Shown here piece by piece: positions 47,858-60,377 of a stretch of DNA of 64,000 bases. The notes beneath the pieces are model-generated. The model was not told the origin of the DNA and searched no databases. It saw only the letters and a list, made by a program, of their open reading frames with translations. Position 1 is the first letter of the stretch. Each line of letters begins with the position of its first letter. The DNA is from Nematostella vectensis (Eukaryota > Cnidaria > Anthozoa > Actiniaria > Edwardsiidae): positions 9,785,494-9,849,493 of the forward strand of contig NC_064047.1 in the NCBI RefSeq assembly GCF_932526225.1. Direction: 5' to 3'. Position numbers and translations under genes: made by a program.

Positions 47858-50090
47858 CAAACTCCCTGATTTCTCAAAAGCTGACAAGGGATCGTTGTTT
47901 TAGGTTTGTCACGCTATTTCGTTGTGTTATTATCATATTGTTATTAACTAACATTTCATATACTGATTAATCGCTTTAGCAGATTTACTGATATAAGTAG
48001 ACCACCTGCTTACCATATGGACATACTAAAGCCTGTTTTAGTTTATTTTAAATATATGGTATGGGTCATAACAGAATTCCTTTGGATGCATAAACAAAAA
48101 CGTCAACAGAGAACGTGTTTAATTCCAATAGTGTTTTAGACCAGGGACATTGCTTGGAGACCCAGCCGTCTTTGCGAGCGCTCTCATAGGTTTTGCTGCC
48201 TAACTAAGAAGCGCTGGCTGTCGAGCATATATCAGCCTTTTCTTTTTTTTTAATAAAAGACCTTTTGTAAGTGCACTTATAAAAACGTCTAGCTTGTAAA
48301 GTGTAGCTTGTAACGATTCACCTTCTTCAGTCTGCCCTGAAGAAGTCTTATTAAAGACAAAAAATTTGCAGAGTCGATTTCCAGTTTTTGGTGTATTGTA
48401 TTCATTGTTCTGGTACGAGATCGCGACAGTTTGGGCTTTTTGATTCTATTATAAAAACGTCTAAGGTTCGTTGGGGGTGGGCCGTTCTTATTTTGGAAAA
48501 ATATAACACCCCATGTATTATAAGAGAAATACGAAAAAAATCAAAGCCAAAAATGTCATATCTAACATATTCCCCACGGCGAATAGTGTCCTTCGTACGT
48601 ATTGCCTTATATGGGCATTGATGCCCATATTTAGAAGAGCTCAATCTTTCCCGTTCCCTGATCTTCAGAACACATGGTGAAAAATGCTGATTCCTGTCAA
48701 TTTGAGACTCGAGGCAAAAATGTGTAAAAAAAAACTTGGCTTGTTCAAATCTTTATCTCACTAATCTTGAAAAGCGCTTAGACCCAGGCCTCCAAGAGAT
48801 TGGCCGAGCGAGTTTGAAGGTCACCCAAATATTGATATGTTCGGTTGTTTTTGTGTACAAACTTTGATTGGCTTTTGAAAACGCATCAGACTATCACAAA
48901 TGTCATGCTGCTATCTGAGCCTCGACAGCGTTAGCGTATTCTTAACATTTAGTAAAATAACGAGGGCCTGGTACCTAAACTCATTATGCATTTTACAGGG
49001 CTATATAATTCGTGATCTTTGCTAAAAAAATATATTAAAAACAGTGAATCCGAAGAGAAGAGAAAACAAAAAAAAAATTCTTAAACTAGACTCCTCTTCC
49101 ATTTTCAGACTGGAGCATTGCAGTCTAAAACAAATCGAGCAAAGCTGGCTGCAAAAAAATATATAAGCAGGTAAAGAATTAGTGTCCTCTCTAACCTCCC
49201 TAGATGATGTTATTTTTGTTAAAAGAGAGCTCTCGCCCGAACAACGTTTTCTTGATTTGAACATAGTGAATTTACACGCTATATAACGTTAAACTTCAGT
49301 TCGTTTCAACTATTCATTCGCACAGTCGATATTTTGGGTCGATTGTTTGCTTTGTGTCCAGCGTTTTCTTTAGCCTCTTAGATCTGTTCAAGTTGGAAGA
49401 CATTTTTGTCCTCACTTAATGCATATACCTCATATATTACGAAGCATTAACAAAGAAAAAAATATTGGCTAAAAACACACCCTGATAATGGCTTGAGAAG
49501 TCCAAAAGTCGTGATTGTCACTTACCTTTTTCTATTGCTTTTGTTGTATTTGCGGTGGATACTATGCATAAGCGTGCTGCTAAGGTCTGTTCGCCATGCA
49601 CTATATCACTCGCCTCTATCCCTCTGGCTTAATTGGCTACCGTATTATAAAGTGCTCTCGAACGAATTTTTAAAAAAATCTAGCTCTTACGTAACGCTTC
49701 TATTAACTAAACCCTCTCAATTAAAATACATCAAGCTGTATCCAGAAAAAGGCCCTTTAGGTAGCGGTTTGTTTATAGTTATTCCCGCAGGGCAGTTTTT
49801 TAGTGTCATGATATCCTTTCCAGATCCTTCTTCCGAGCTTTCGCATTCAGAATCTATGCTTCGCATCCTATGTTTGTTAATAGTAAAATAGCTGTTTTTT
49901 TTCAAGAGATTGTTTTAGTGCCCTAACTTGCAAATCCTCCGGCGTTCAACCTCCAACTATATTCAGCATTGAAATACTACTCAATTCTGACAAATAATAC
50001 TTTGTCACTTTGGATAGTTAATATCATGGATTATAATCTGAAAGCCAAGATATTTGCTAGTATTTGAACAGTCAATGTTAAGAAATCCAA

Positions 50091-50105
50091 CCCCCCCCCC
50101 CCCCC
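50091..50105 (+). repeat. poly-C tract (15 C)
   Basis: A homopolymer followed by TTCCCGG. Similar runs occur at 12781 and 31119. Confidence 0.95.
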
Positions 50106-50781
50106 TTCCCGGAAATTGGAAGAAGTATGGATTATTTATAAATTTATCCACATAAATAGTCACCCTTTGATGAAGGCTGTTGTAAAAAGCCGTAATGTAG
50201 GTGCAGTTGTTCCAAACGAGGTATTTTCTCTATTTTTGACAACACGGAGATACTCATTATTCATAATGATATGAGAGATATGAAGAATTATAAAAAAAAC
50301 AAGAACTAAAATTGCGGATTTTAGCAAAATGATAACACCCCTATGATTTCTGTTTTTTATGACGACTATGTTACTAACCTGCAGTGCTTCATGGGTAATA
50401 AATGAATAAGCAAATAAAGTGTAAATGAAAACTAGTCCAGATTTACTGTAAAAACCTGTATCATGTCTTTTCTTTATGTGCCCATAAACATGCGTACGTT
50501 AACATAAAACAAAATGACACATGGATTATCGAAAGAACCTTATTATTCGAGATACGTGTATACATACCTCTTTTTAAATTTAATTAGAAAAACACACCTC
50601 AAATTGTACCAAGTTTTGAACCGCTTATCCTCTATTATTATTAACAGCGGAGTTTTGAGGTATTTAATTGCTGCGGCATCCATTGATATATACAGATGTG
50701 TTTGGCTATTTTTGTGTATTCATGGCGGTGGCGGTCAGAATTTACGGGGAAAAAACATTTGAAACGGTAGGTACAGACCTA

Positions 50782-50940
50782 TATATATCCCGTTATACAC
50801 CTGACCAATATATATCCCGTTCTACACCTGACCAAAATATATCCCGTTCTACACCTGACCAATATATATCCCGTTCTACACCTGACCAAAATACATCCCG
50901 CTCTACACCTGACCAAAATACATCCCACTCTACACCTGTG
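50782..50940 (+). repeat. 27 bp tandem repeat, about 6 copies
   Basis: Units of TATATCCCGTTCTACACC plus TGACCAAAA. The unit is a multiple of 3 and keeps one frame open as YISRSTPDQ repeats within a 100-codon frame at 50668-50970. No splice or homology support for coding. Confidence 0.92.
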
Positions 50941-50990
50941 TATCAGGCACTGTCCTATGAACGCTTATAGTCACGCATTCATTCTAACAG

Positions 50991-51201
50991 TACAGTAAAT
51001 GTTGGGGAATTCACGACCGGAAAATTCGCGAACACTGAAAATTCGCGGTCAGGTCTTGGACCCCGAGGGTTTTTTGACCCCCAAAATACTACTAATTTAC
51101 CAATATATATACAAAATAACTACAAAATACCCGCTGACGGTTTAAATCGCGGATTTAACCCTTGGGACCCAAGACCCGCGAATTTTCCAACATTTACTGT
51201 A
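50991..51201. mobile_element. 211 bp TIR element with TA-CAGTAAATGTTGG ends
   Basis: TACAGTAAATGTTGG at 50991-51005 and its exact complement at 51187-51201 bound the element. A second inverted pair, GGTCAGGTCTTGGACCCC with GGGACCCAAGACCCG, lies inside. TA borders and CAGT tips fit Tc1/mariner-like non-autonomous elements. Confidence 0.85.
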
Positions 51202-52566
51202 CATGGATATACTTACAGCAACTACAACGAGTATCTGTTTATCGAAGGTCAACCGCAAAATTATCATGAAAAATTTCGAAAAAATAAAGAAATACGCACT
51301 TCCGCTTATCTAAAAGCTTATCACCAAGCTTATATAAAAAAATGTTTATCTAAAATTTGATCTCTAAAAACTTGCTTTAGTATACTGTATACCATATAAT
51401 ATAGCTCGTAGAAACCTGCAGTGCTTCATGGGTATGGTAGGAAATGAGGAAATGAACGTAAAAAAACGAATAGAGGTTTTCAGAGACATTACCACACCAA
51501 CCAAGTATCTAAAATAGGTGTATACTATCTTTTCTTACCGCTTATTAGCGACGAATGTTGCTTCTCAAATAGTCCCTAAGGCCATTATTCAAGCTTTGCA
51601 AGAGGTGATAATCATCGTCACCTCTAGAGTTGAGCGCACATTCATCATACCTCATCTTTTAGAGTTGATAATTCCGTGACTTGCCAGTTATTAAAAAACA
51701 ATTAGTGATTGAGCGAGGCCTCTGTGGGTCTACCCTAATTAGAAGGGACATCTTTTGTGTTCGTAAAATCGCATAATGCAACCGTAATAAGCAATAAAAA
51801 GACACGCTCGCTTTACCAAGGGATGTCACGAAGTTTTGGGCATGATAGAACAAGATTTGAAATAAGTTGTAGTGAACAGAAGAATGCAAAAAGATCGGCT
51901 AGGTTTTGCGGTGAATTGGCGGGAATTTATAGCGCGCGCTCAAAGTTTTACGTTTTTGTTATGGAAATCGTTTTACTCGAACAATTGGCACTTGCTCCGC
52001 CTACTGGCATGCAAGAGCTAACGTCAAGCCAATTCCAACAATACTACACTGATCAACCACATCCAACCCACGCTTATTTTACCTCGCCCGAAACAAACTG
52101 GTTAGTTAAGTGTCACGCGACACACAAATATAACGTTGTTTCTTCAACAGAAACCAGAAAACAAATGTATCTTGTTTGAGATTTGTAAGCTAATAGCCTT
52201 TATATTCTCCCTCTTAAACAGCCCCTAATGCCATCTTTTCTACTTTTTCGCGAGTCTATTTATTTTCTTCTTTATTCTAATCCACAGTAACGTAGCTCTA
52301 ATTGGTTTAGGTTTAGAGTGTGTTTTTTTCAAATGGCGTTGCTGGACATCATAACCCTGACCTTGGCCTTCGGGCATACATCTTTTAAATTTTGTATCTA
52401 AATTTTCCCATTCATTTCAGATACTTCATTGTTCCAGTATTAGATAAACGTTTTTTAAAGCTTTTTTTAGCTTTAAAGTTATTTCAAGCATTTTGGGTAT
52501 TGATTCTATTCTTTAGAGCCTTCTTGGCTAAATCCAATTTTCAATAGAATTGTCATCGCAAGAAAA

Positions 52567-52590
52567 TGGTAAAAAAAAAAAAAAAAAAAA
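52567..52590 (+). repeat. poly-A run
   Basis: Over 20 A in a row, without an upstream retroposed sequence that I can recognise. Confidence 0.85.
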
Positions 52591-55400
52591 TTCCTTGGAG
52601 ACGACTTTGTCGGTATAGTCAAAAGATATTATTCCACTTTTTTTATGAAAGCTAAAGCATCACCGCTCGGGCGTATATACCTCTATTCATCTCTACTGTC
52701 TAGGTAATGCATACAGCTATTAATAGCATTGTCATTTTTGTTCCGACTTTAATATGCCTTTTAAGACAATTACTACGCGAAGTATAGAAATTGCTAAATC
52801 CTTTATTTTGTCATATTGAATTTTCTCAAAATTATATGCGTATCACAAAGAAACCGCAACGTCTCCTGACTTTTGGATTATCAGATCTATTTAGTTCGCG
52901 ATCAAAATGTGAACGCGTTTAATTTAAACTCTTGTTCAAATCAAAACACGCTGCGATTACTCGGAAGGTGTCGGCAAACAAATCACACAAAAAGGCAGCA
53001 TATATGTGTCAGTTTTCAACGCAAAACATTCAGACTTTAACTTGATCCATCATATGAAAAAGCGACGATTTGCTATGTTGCTTATATGCATAAATTGCTT
53101 TGTCGAATACTCTTTATGGTATACCAAGAATGTCTTCGCCTTTTATTTCACGAAACTTTATCCATAAGTTTTAAAGAAATAATTGTGTCAGAATGTAATC
53201 CCTGAGGCTCTATTTATGCTGATCTATAACACGAATTGAACTAGTTTCTTGGTAACCCAAAACTTACATTTTTTTTTTCTTCAATAAAAATTATCAGTTC
53301 ATATAATAACCACCTTGCATGTGGGAATATTCAACCATTTCAATAGTCTTTACAGCTTACCTTTGGAAATTCCTTTTTGGAACGCTCATCATTTCCCAGA
53401 GAAAACTCCGAAGCTCATCATTTTATTGTTGTGGTGCTTAAAAATTCAAATGAATCACGAATGTCGAACAATCTAGAATGACGCAGTCTGGTCAGAAGCA
53501 CAATTGCGATGTCGCAACGCGATTGGCTAAAAGCTTCGCGCCACTGTAAAATGAAAACGAGGCCATAGCCGAGATGAATAAAATTATTCTAGTGTGTAAC
53601 TGACTGAAGGTGGGATGCGGGGGCGGTTTCATTTTACGATAAATCTTGAAAAAACACGTGAATGAGGTCGTATAATTTGTTTAGCGTGTGTATCGAAAAT
53701 ACACACACGTTTTATCACGGTGTCATAAAGAAATCCTCTCGACGGAATCACTCGGAAGAATTTCGAATCTTTTCTTAGAATTTAAGATACTACTGTGTAA
53801 TTCACCACTGTTGGAGGTTTAAAAATGAAAAGATAATATATGTTTTCTGATTATTTGTGTTAATAAGCATCTGATTGAACAAATAAATGGCTTGATTTAG
53901 TAAGGTCATGCGCCAAATAACGGGGAAAAAAGCATGAAAAAAAAAACATAAAAAAAAAACAAAGCATTTTGGGTAGACAGATGAAAAGTTGATTGGTAAA
54001 TTGTTTTACCATGACTACACCAAATTGACATAGTTTGGATTCGGGCCATCTGGCTGAGGACTACTACTGACAATGTAGATTTAAATTTGAAAAACGTGCA
54101 GCTATTCTTTGTTTTTTGTGGTACTTTCAAATGAGTGAACCACGTTGGATGTGATGACCGTATGATTTTTCATGATTTTTCGGGGGGTGGGGGGCGCTGA
54201 ATTTTTTTAGGAGCCTGATACTTTTCAGGTATATTTTACTGATCTCATCTAGTTTTTAGCATCAAATACAGAATAAATATTAAGCTAAATGACCAATGTT
54301 TAATACTGTCTTTTTAAATATATATTGCAAGGGCAACTTAGCAGTAATCAACTTAGCAGTAATCATCCAGATATAAATTTTTATATATTTTTTTTTGTTG
54401 GGGGGGGGGGTGGGGGCTCTGAATATTTTGGGGTTCTGAAAGGGGGGGCAAAAATGTTTACAATAAAAGGGGGGCTTTTTGAGTGAAAATCTTCCCTCCC
54501 CCCTCGGTGTATTTAATGAACACTCTCGAAGATGAAAAGGTGCCAAATAAACTAATTGAACTTGAACTTGAACACTCCCTAATGCATCTTCTATGGATAA
54601 CTTTCTAAGTGGTAATCAATCACGACCATACTTATTAGGAATGTCCCCTTTAAGGCTACGATAAAGAACACTTTGTAAAGATCATAAAAGTACAAACATA
54701 GGCTATTATCTCCAAAAGCTAGGATTCATTATGGGATTTTTAATATTGTTTTATAATGTCTTAAAACATGGGATGCTTTAGACGAAAATGTTAATCCTCC
54801 TTTGTCTGTTTTCAAAAGGAATCTTAGACTACATTTCTTGGAGTACTATTGAGCTCATTATATCTGATTCATAATTCTGTTTTGAAACTACCACTGTATA
54901 TATTGCTTTGTTTCTATTTGTGTGTGTTGTCCTGACCTACTGCACAATGTACCTATTTTTCTGGCACCTTTCCTCGTTAACCTTTCAGTTATTTCAGATG
55001 CCAATACCCCTTAATATTTAGTCTGTATCTTAAAACGAATGTATGTAAGCTCAGGGGTGAATAAAAGGTTGTTGTTGTTGTTGATACATTTCCATATTAT
55101 GCTGAAAATAAAGCTTAGTATTCATCTCAGATGTGTATTGTACAACTCGTTTGCTGCCCTATATTATCCCTCTGTAATATTTGTGTTTTCCCGTTGAAAA
55201 TCCACGACTGATTTACTTTGAAGACTTCTCGAATCCTTGTGTTTTCCCCTTGAAAGTCCACGGCTGAATTTCTTTTTTTGAAATATTTGCTATTGATGAG
55301 TCTGCGGTGTTATTGACACTAACACGGTATGCGTATGGAAGTCAACATAACCTAGGCTTGGCATAGAAAACAGAATTTCACGGTATCCTCTCAGAATATT

Positions 55401-55634
55401 TTAAAGAAGGCCTATTATTCCGCCATTTTATGCTCCCGCTCTATTGCGAGACACACAAAGCATCCATTTCCATCGGCTAATTTAAGCATGTAACCAACAT
55501 ATTTTCAATGAAATATCGTCATTAAACATGTCGACTTCTTTCGTAAGTTATTATTTTGAAGTTTCCTTGTGAAAAATTCGATGTTTTTTAAATGATAAAC
55601 AATAACAAAGGAGGGGATGATTGATATTCTTTAA
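55401..55634 (+). mobile_element. TTAA-type MITE family, copy 6
   Basis: Starts TTAAAGAAGGCCTATTATTC and ends TGATTGATATTCTTTAA. It contains CGCCATTTTATGCTCCCGCT and CATCCATTTCCATCGGC. Both TTAA borders are kept. Confidence 0.88.
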
Positions 55635-58600
55635 AAGCCCGACAAAACGCGTTTGATAGTAACCACAGTGCGCATGCGTGATTATGTTGTATACTACAAA
55701 GAAGCAAAATGTAAACATGTTCAGCTACAACGTAAGATATTGATTGTAAAAACAGATGGAACTACTTTTCAAATGTGTGTGTGTTTTATTTCTTTTTTCG
55801 ATTTTTTTTTTTTTTTTTTTTGGCTGGACAACAAATTTCGCAAAATTCCTATTACAAAGCAAAACGCGTTCTAGCGCTTCTGTCTGTATAATTTTCGACT
55901 AATGTGCTTAATGCTTGAAGCCTTCAAAAGTAGCTAACAAAATAGCTAATCTTAAAGCTAACACAGGGCAGGTTTGTTTTGTGGCGTCTGCTTTAAGGCC
56001 TTCTGTGTTAATCAAATAAAGTGAAATTATTATTACCGTTGTATCGACCTGTTTTGTCTTTGCTTTCAAAATTGCTCGCACGTATTTTAATCGATTTTTC
56101 AATTGTATAAGATCTTGACAAATAACAAAACTTCTTTCAACGAAATGTTGCCATGTTATTAAAAATCGATTTAACATTTCTAGAATTAATTACGGCACAA
56201 TTTCCTTACCATACCCAGACTCTCTTTATAAGAAGAAATTGAAGATAAAAATTGTCAGAGGTATAAAAGCTGCGACTTCAAACGAGTGCATCGTTTCTCT
56301 TTAGCCTATGTTACGATAATTGCATTTTTACCTCCAAGTTTTTCGTTTGTATTATTCCCGCTGCCACCAAAAGCTTCTTCAGTGCGCCCAAGCGATAAGC
56401 TCTCCATGGATGATGATCAAATAAAGGCCAGGATACATGTCTTATTCTTTTGTACTAGCGACGCGAGGCGGTTCCTTTGACCTTCTAGTGGATGTTAGAC
56501 ACGTAGCTATGGAAAAGAGACTTTGAAAAATGCCAAAGATAAAACCTAGTTATCGACAGTCAAACATGAAGGGATTAAGGCACACCGAATTAGTGATATT
56601 TTTTGCCAATTTTTGATGAGTTTGTTTTGAATATTGTTGATATTTGAATAAGTTTATTAAAAGGAAGTAATTCTGTTATGGTTGTATTAATATTTCGCGC
56701 CATTTCGGTGATTTGTTGTTTGATATCTCGCGCGGTGTATTGGCGGTAGCTTTTGGCGGGAAAACCCTGTTTTAACAGCGGACGCCCCAAGGGGACAAGT
56801 ATTGTAGAAACACTTGTAACTCGCGAGATCCCCTGTGGCTTCACAAGTAGCAATATTCTATTGTACTACGGGTTTAATAAATCTGCTTATCTGATATGCA
56901 CTCGTGTGGAAAAAATAAGTTAAAGCCTGAGACGCGAAATTAGCGTTTTTCCTTGATCCAATTGTCGAATAAATTAAAATATGAACAAGAGAAGAACCAA
57001 GACAACATAGACTTCTTTTACAATATTTTATTTAAATCATAAGGGAAAGCATTAATCATAAGGAGCATAGTATTTGTGCTAAAGGCAAAACATTAGCCAA
57101 GCAAGGGAGGAGGGAACTCTTGGATGTTTTTTCCACTTTCCATTTTGCCTTATTCCGTCCCGAAAACCTACAAAAATGATAAGAACAGGAAGTTAAGAGG
57201 CTTAAACTAGCGCCAACTTCACGTTTAAACGATTCTGGCGTCGGTTATTCTGTTTGAAACAATTTGTTTATTCTATGTTTTTTTTTTCCTTCTGAAATTT
57301 CATAGAGATCTCATTTTAATCTCGTTGATCCATGATTTTACTGATTTTTTTTTCAGCTCTAAATCTCATTAATTAAGCAAGTTATTGATACACAAAGCAT
57401 AACGACCTCTCAACCGACACTTCCACCAAAACATTCGATGTTGTAGGTTCTCTTTTATAAAACGAACGTCTATTTTGCTTTGAGATCATAGCTACTTTTG
57501 AAGCAAGAGTCACTTGTCCTACTTCCCTTGCATCATGATCTAAATGCCTTTCTCTCTGCGTACTATTTCATGAAGGCGACCTCCCGCATTGATTGCTAAT
57601 GGAATTCCCTATCAATTTGGCTTCCCAGATTACTTCGCGTCTATTTCTATCATAAGACAACGAGCAGTGATAGTGATAATCGGGAAACAAGGCGGCGTTT
57701 CGGCGTATTTGATGACGCACTCTTGTTGAGCGTAAATCAAACCACTGTCAACTTGATCAAGTAATTTCCATAAATTTAGCAACGGTCCATTTCCTAGGTT
57801 CCCTTGCAGCCTTTCTGAACTTTCACTGTTAACGAATCTTCAGCGTGACGATTCAATGACAGCTGCGAGGTAGACCACATTTCATTTCTTACCCGCAGTG
57901 CTTTTTAAACGCAGCTTTCGGTTTTGTTATTGTAATAATAAATGCAATATTATAAATATGTGACGATATGGATAATTTTCATAAAGAATTCTAGGCTTGA
58001 GGTAACCAAAAACATCTTCCATCTTCTGATATCTGCCAATATTTTATAGTAGCACATTTCACAAAATATGCCAAACATTTATTTATTTATTTCCTTTTTA
58101 TTTTACATGTCCCAATCGAGGCGTTTATTCCAAAATCATATTAATACATTGTACAAAAACTATTATTAATGGCTGTATATATTAGCTTTAATGATACTTT
58201 GACCCATCCGCTGTCCCCCTCGCCGCGTTATCTTCTTTGGCTAGAAACTGGTCCTTGTTCTTGTTGTTATAGTCAAGCCAGATTTTGTCGATGAAATAGT
58301 TGTCGATGACGAAGTAGAAAATTGTTTGTCAAATTGATCAATAGGTCTGTTGACAAAACTGGCCTTGTAGAAAAGACAGATATTCTTGGGGAGGAGTGCC
58401 TGACGTCTAAAATACTTCCCTTTGGGTTGGGACGCAACGAAATAGAGAAAAGGCAGTCAATGTCCCAAATGCATCCGTACAAACAGGATTGACTGGACTA
58501 AATGGCTCCAGAGAAATGTACTTGCAGTTTTAAGGCAGTGAGGACAATATCGACAGTAGCAATATCCTTTCTTAATGCTCGAATACCCTTAGGTATCTGG

Positions 58601-60024
58601 TAGCAAGTATATATTTAATTCCCAGTATTTGTTGTTGCTTGCCAAGAACTATTCTGTGTGGTCCAAACCGGCAAGTTTATCGATGTGCGCAGCTCATTGA
58701 ATCCCGCTGAATGAATTGTTTTGGAGTATCAACAAAATTGAAAGAGATTTAAGATCTCAACTTCGGAACTGTTACTCTATAAATACCTTTGCCTTCGCCA
58801 CCTCAGTATTTGTGTATATCTCAAAGATATAAAGGGCGGTGCGGGACTCATTTGGTATGCGCAACTAACTTTATTGAATTAGGGCCAGAGTTTAAGTCTT
58901 GGCAATACGTTTGGCTTCCTTTTAATAAAAGACTCAATGACCAAAACTCAATACGCTGCTTTTCCTTGAATAGATATCTCTTGAGATTACGATTGACCGA
59001 TATCATTTTTGCGCTCTCTTGTTTACAGAATGATGGCTTCCCACTTCTGTTATATTGTTCCGTAGTTTGCGTTATCTTTTGCGGTTGAACGCGGCAAACG
59101 CAAAACCGTATTGGATTACTCGCCAAATTGCCGGTAGCCTATATAACATGCCGCCCGAATTGAAATCCTTTTTATCCCGTCTAATTTTCTTGGACATTCT
59201 TTTTTCTTTTAAATTTAAGTGACGATATAAATTAAGTAATCTCTATAGATCTTATACTTGAATGTAAATATATTTATTTCGCAATAAACAGAATCCAATA
59301 ACGCCGACTAAGTAAAAATTAGTGAATCCCCTTTTAATCTCATTTTTTTTAGTGCGCCGCCACTAAATTTCAAATAATTGCACTCTGCTGCTATAAACCG
59401 TTTAGATGTGGCTGTTTTGTGTGCGTTTGTAGATGCAGACTAATGGCCCTGTCACACGACGCATGTTTTTTTCTCTTGCAACTTGTCTCGCAAAAAAATA
59501 ATTGCAAATCTAACGCGCGATTTCGCGGCGTGTGAAACCCTCTTCGCAATTTGTTTTTCTTTCGCACAAAAAGTAGATAACTGAATTATATTTTCCGCAA
59601 CAAATGTCTACAAGTGGAAAAAAGACATTTCTTGTGACATGGCGAGTGCGACTTGCAATAATTATTTTTTTTACAGACAATTTGCAACTGGAAAGTTTAC
59701 GTGTGACATGAGCTTAACTTTCTGAACGTTTTAAGAAAGTTGGCCTATTAGCAAGCGAGATTGACGGAAACTTTATAACGAGAAGGATTATATCGGGTTC
59801 TGGTGTACAGTGGAGCATTTCTATGCCACACGCTGATTGGCTAGTGACAGGTTGCGAGCAAACCCTTTTAGGGATATGCACACAGCTGGCGAAATAGCGG
59901 TTTGGAAGTCCAGAACTTATTTAAGATTTCAACGACATTATGTTTACGCGCATGGTAATTGTTGTAAATCACCAAAATGAAAAAATTATTTAAAAATATT
60001 CTGATCAAACATATTTTTAACAGC

Positions 60025-60030
60025 TTTATT
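60025..60030 (-). terminator. candidate polyadenylation signal for the Sox gene
   Basis: AATAAA on the minus strand, about 350 bp after the Sox stop codon. No other support. Confidence 0.3.
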
Positions 60031-60377
60031 TAAACAGCATTATCTGGTGAACCGTCTAACCCCACCCCTCCCTCTCATCGACCCCAAAACCATCCACATA
60101 CAAAACTGACTTCTAAAACCATCCACTGACAAAACTGAGCTTCTAAGCATAGTATCCTTTTTCCTCTTTTCAGGAAACACATCATAAAAAAATGTGCAAC
60201 ATAAACCTCTCTATTGTGCTCAGCTATTCTATTCTTTATTATACACAACAGAAGTTTTTCATCGCTCGACTCAGTAGAATTCGAAGTTCTGTCCGAATAT
60301 GCTTAGAACTCCAAGCTTTCCCTTTAGAGTTCTTACCAATGGAGTCATGCCAAATACAGATACAAAAAGGCAATCAC

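Larger units (their letters stand above)
40579..60377. other. 20 kb stretch without a confirmed gene
   Basis: I find repeats and TIR elements only. Two exon-like minus-strand pieces (49717-49867 and 53361-53392) are discussed in the findings. Other open frames are short and show neither motifs nor splice context. Confidence 0.5.

Noticed and set aside
51757-52179. 140-codon plus-strand frame
   Set aside because: It opens at a GTG codon and shows no recognisable domain or splice partner.
56260-56480. TATAAAAG followed by a short plus-strand frame with a hydrophobic start
   Set aside because: The frame opens with GTG, not ATG, and the first ATGs after the TATA box hit stops. TATA-like words are common in this AT-rich DNA.
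56590-56853. 87-codon minus-strand frame reading ARDIKQQITEMARNINTTIT
   Set aside because: It could be a retroelement remnant, but I see no reverse transcriptase, integrase or LTR pair nearby.
59442-59717. Possible TIR element with TGTCACACG / CGTGTGACA ends
   Set aside because: Only 8-9 bases pair at the ends and no target duplication is visible.
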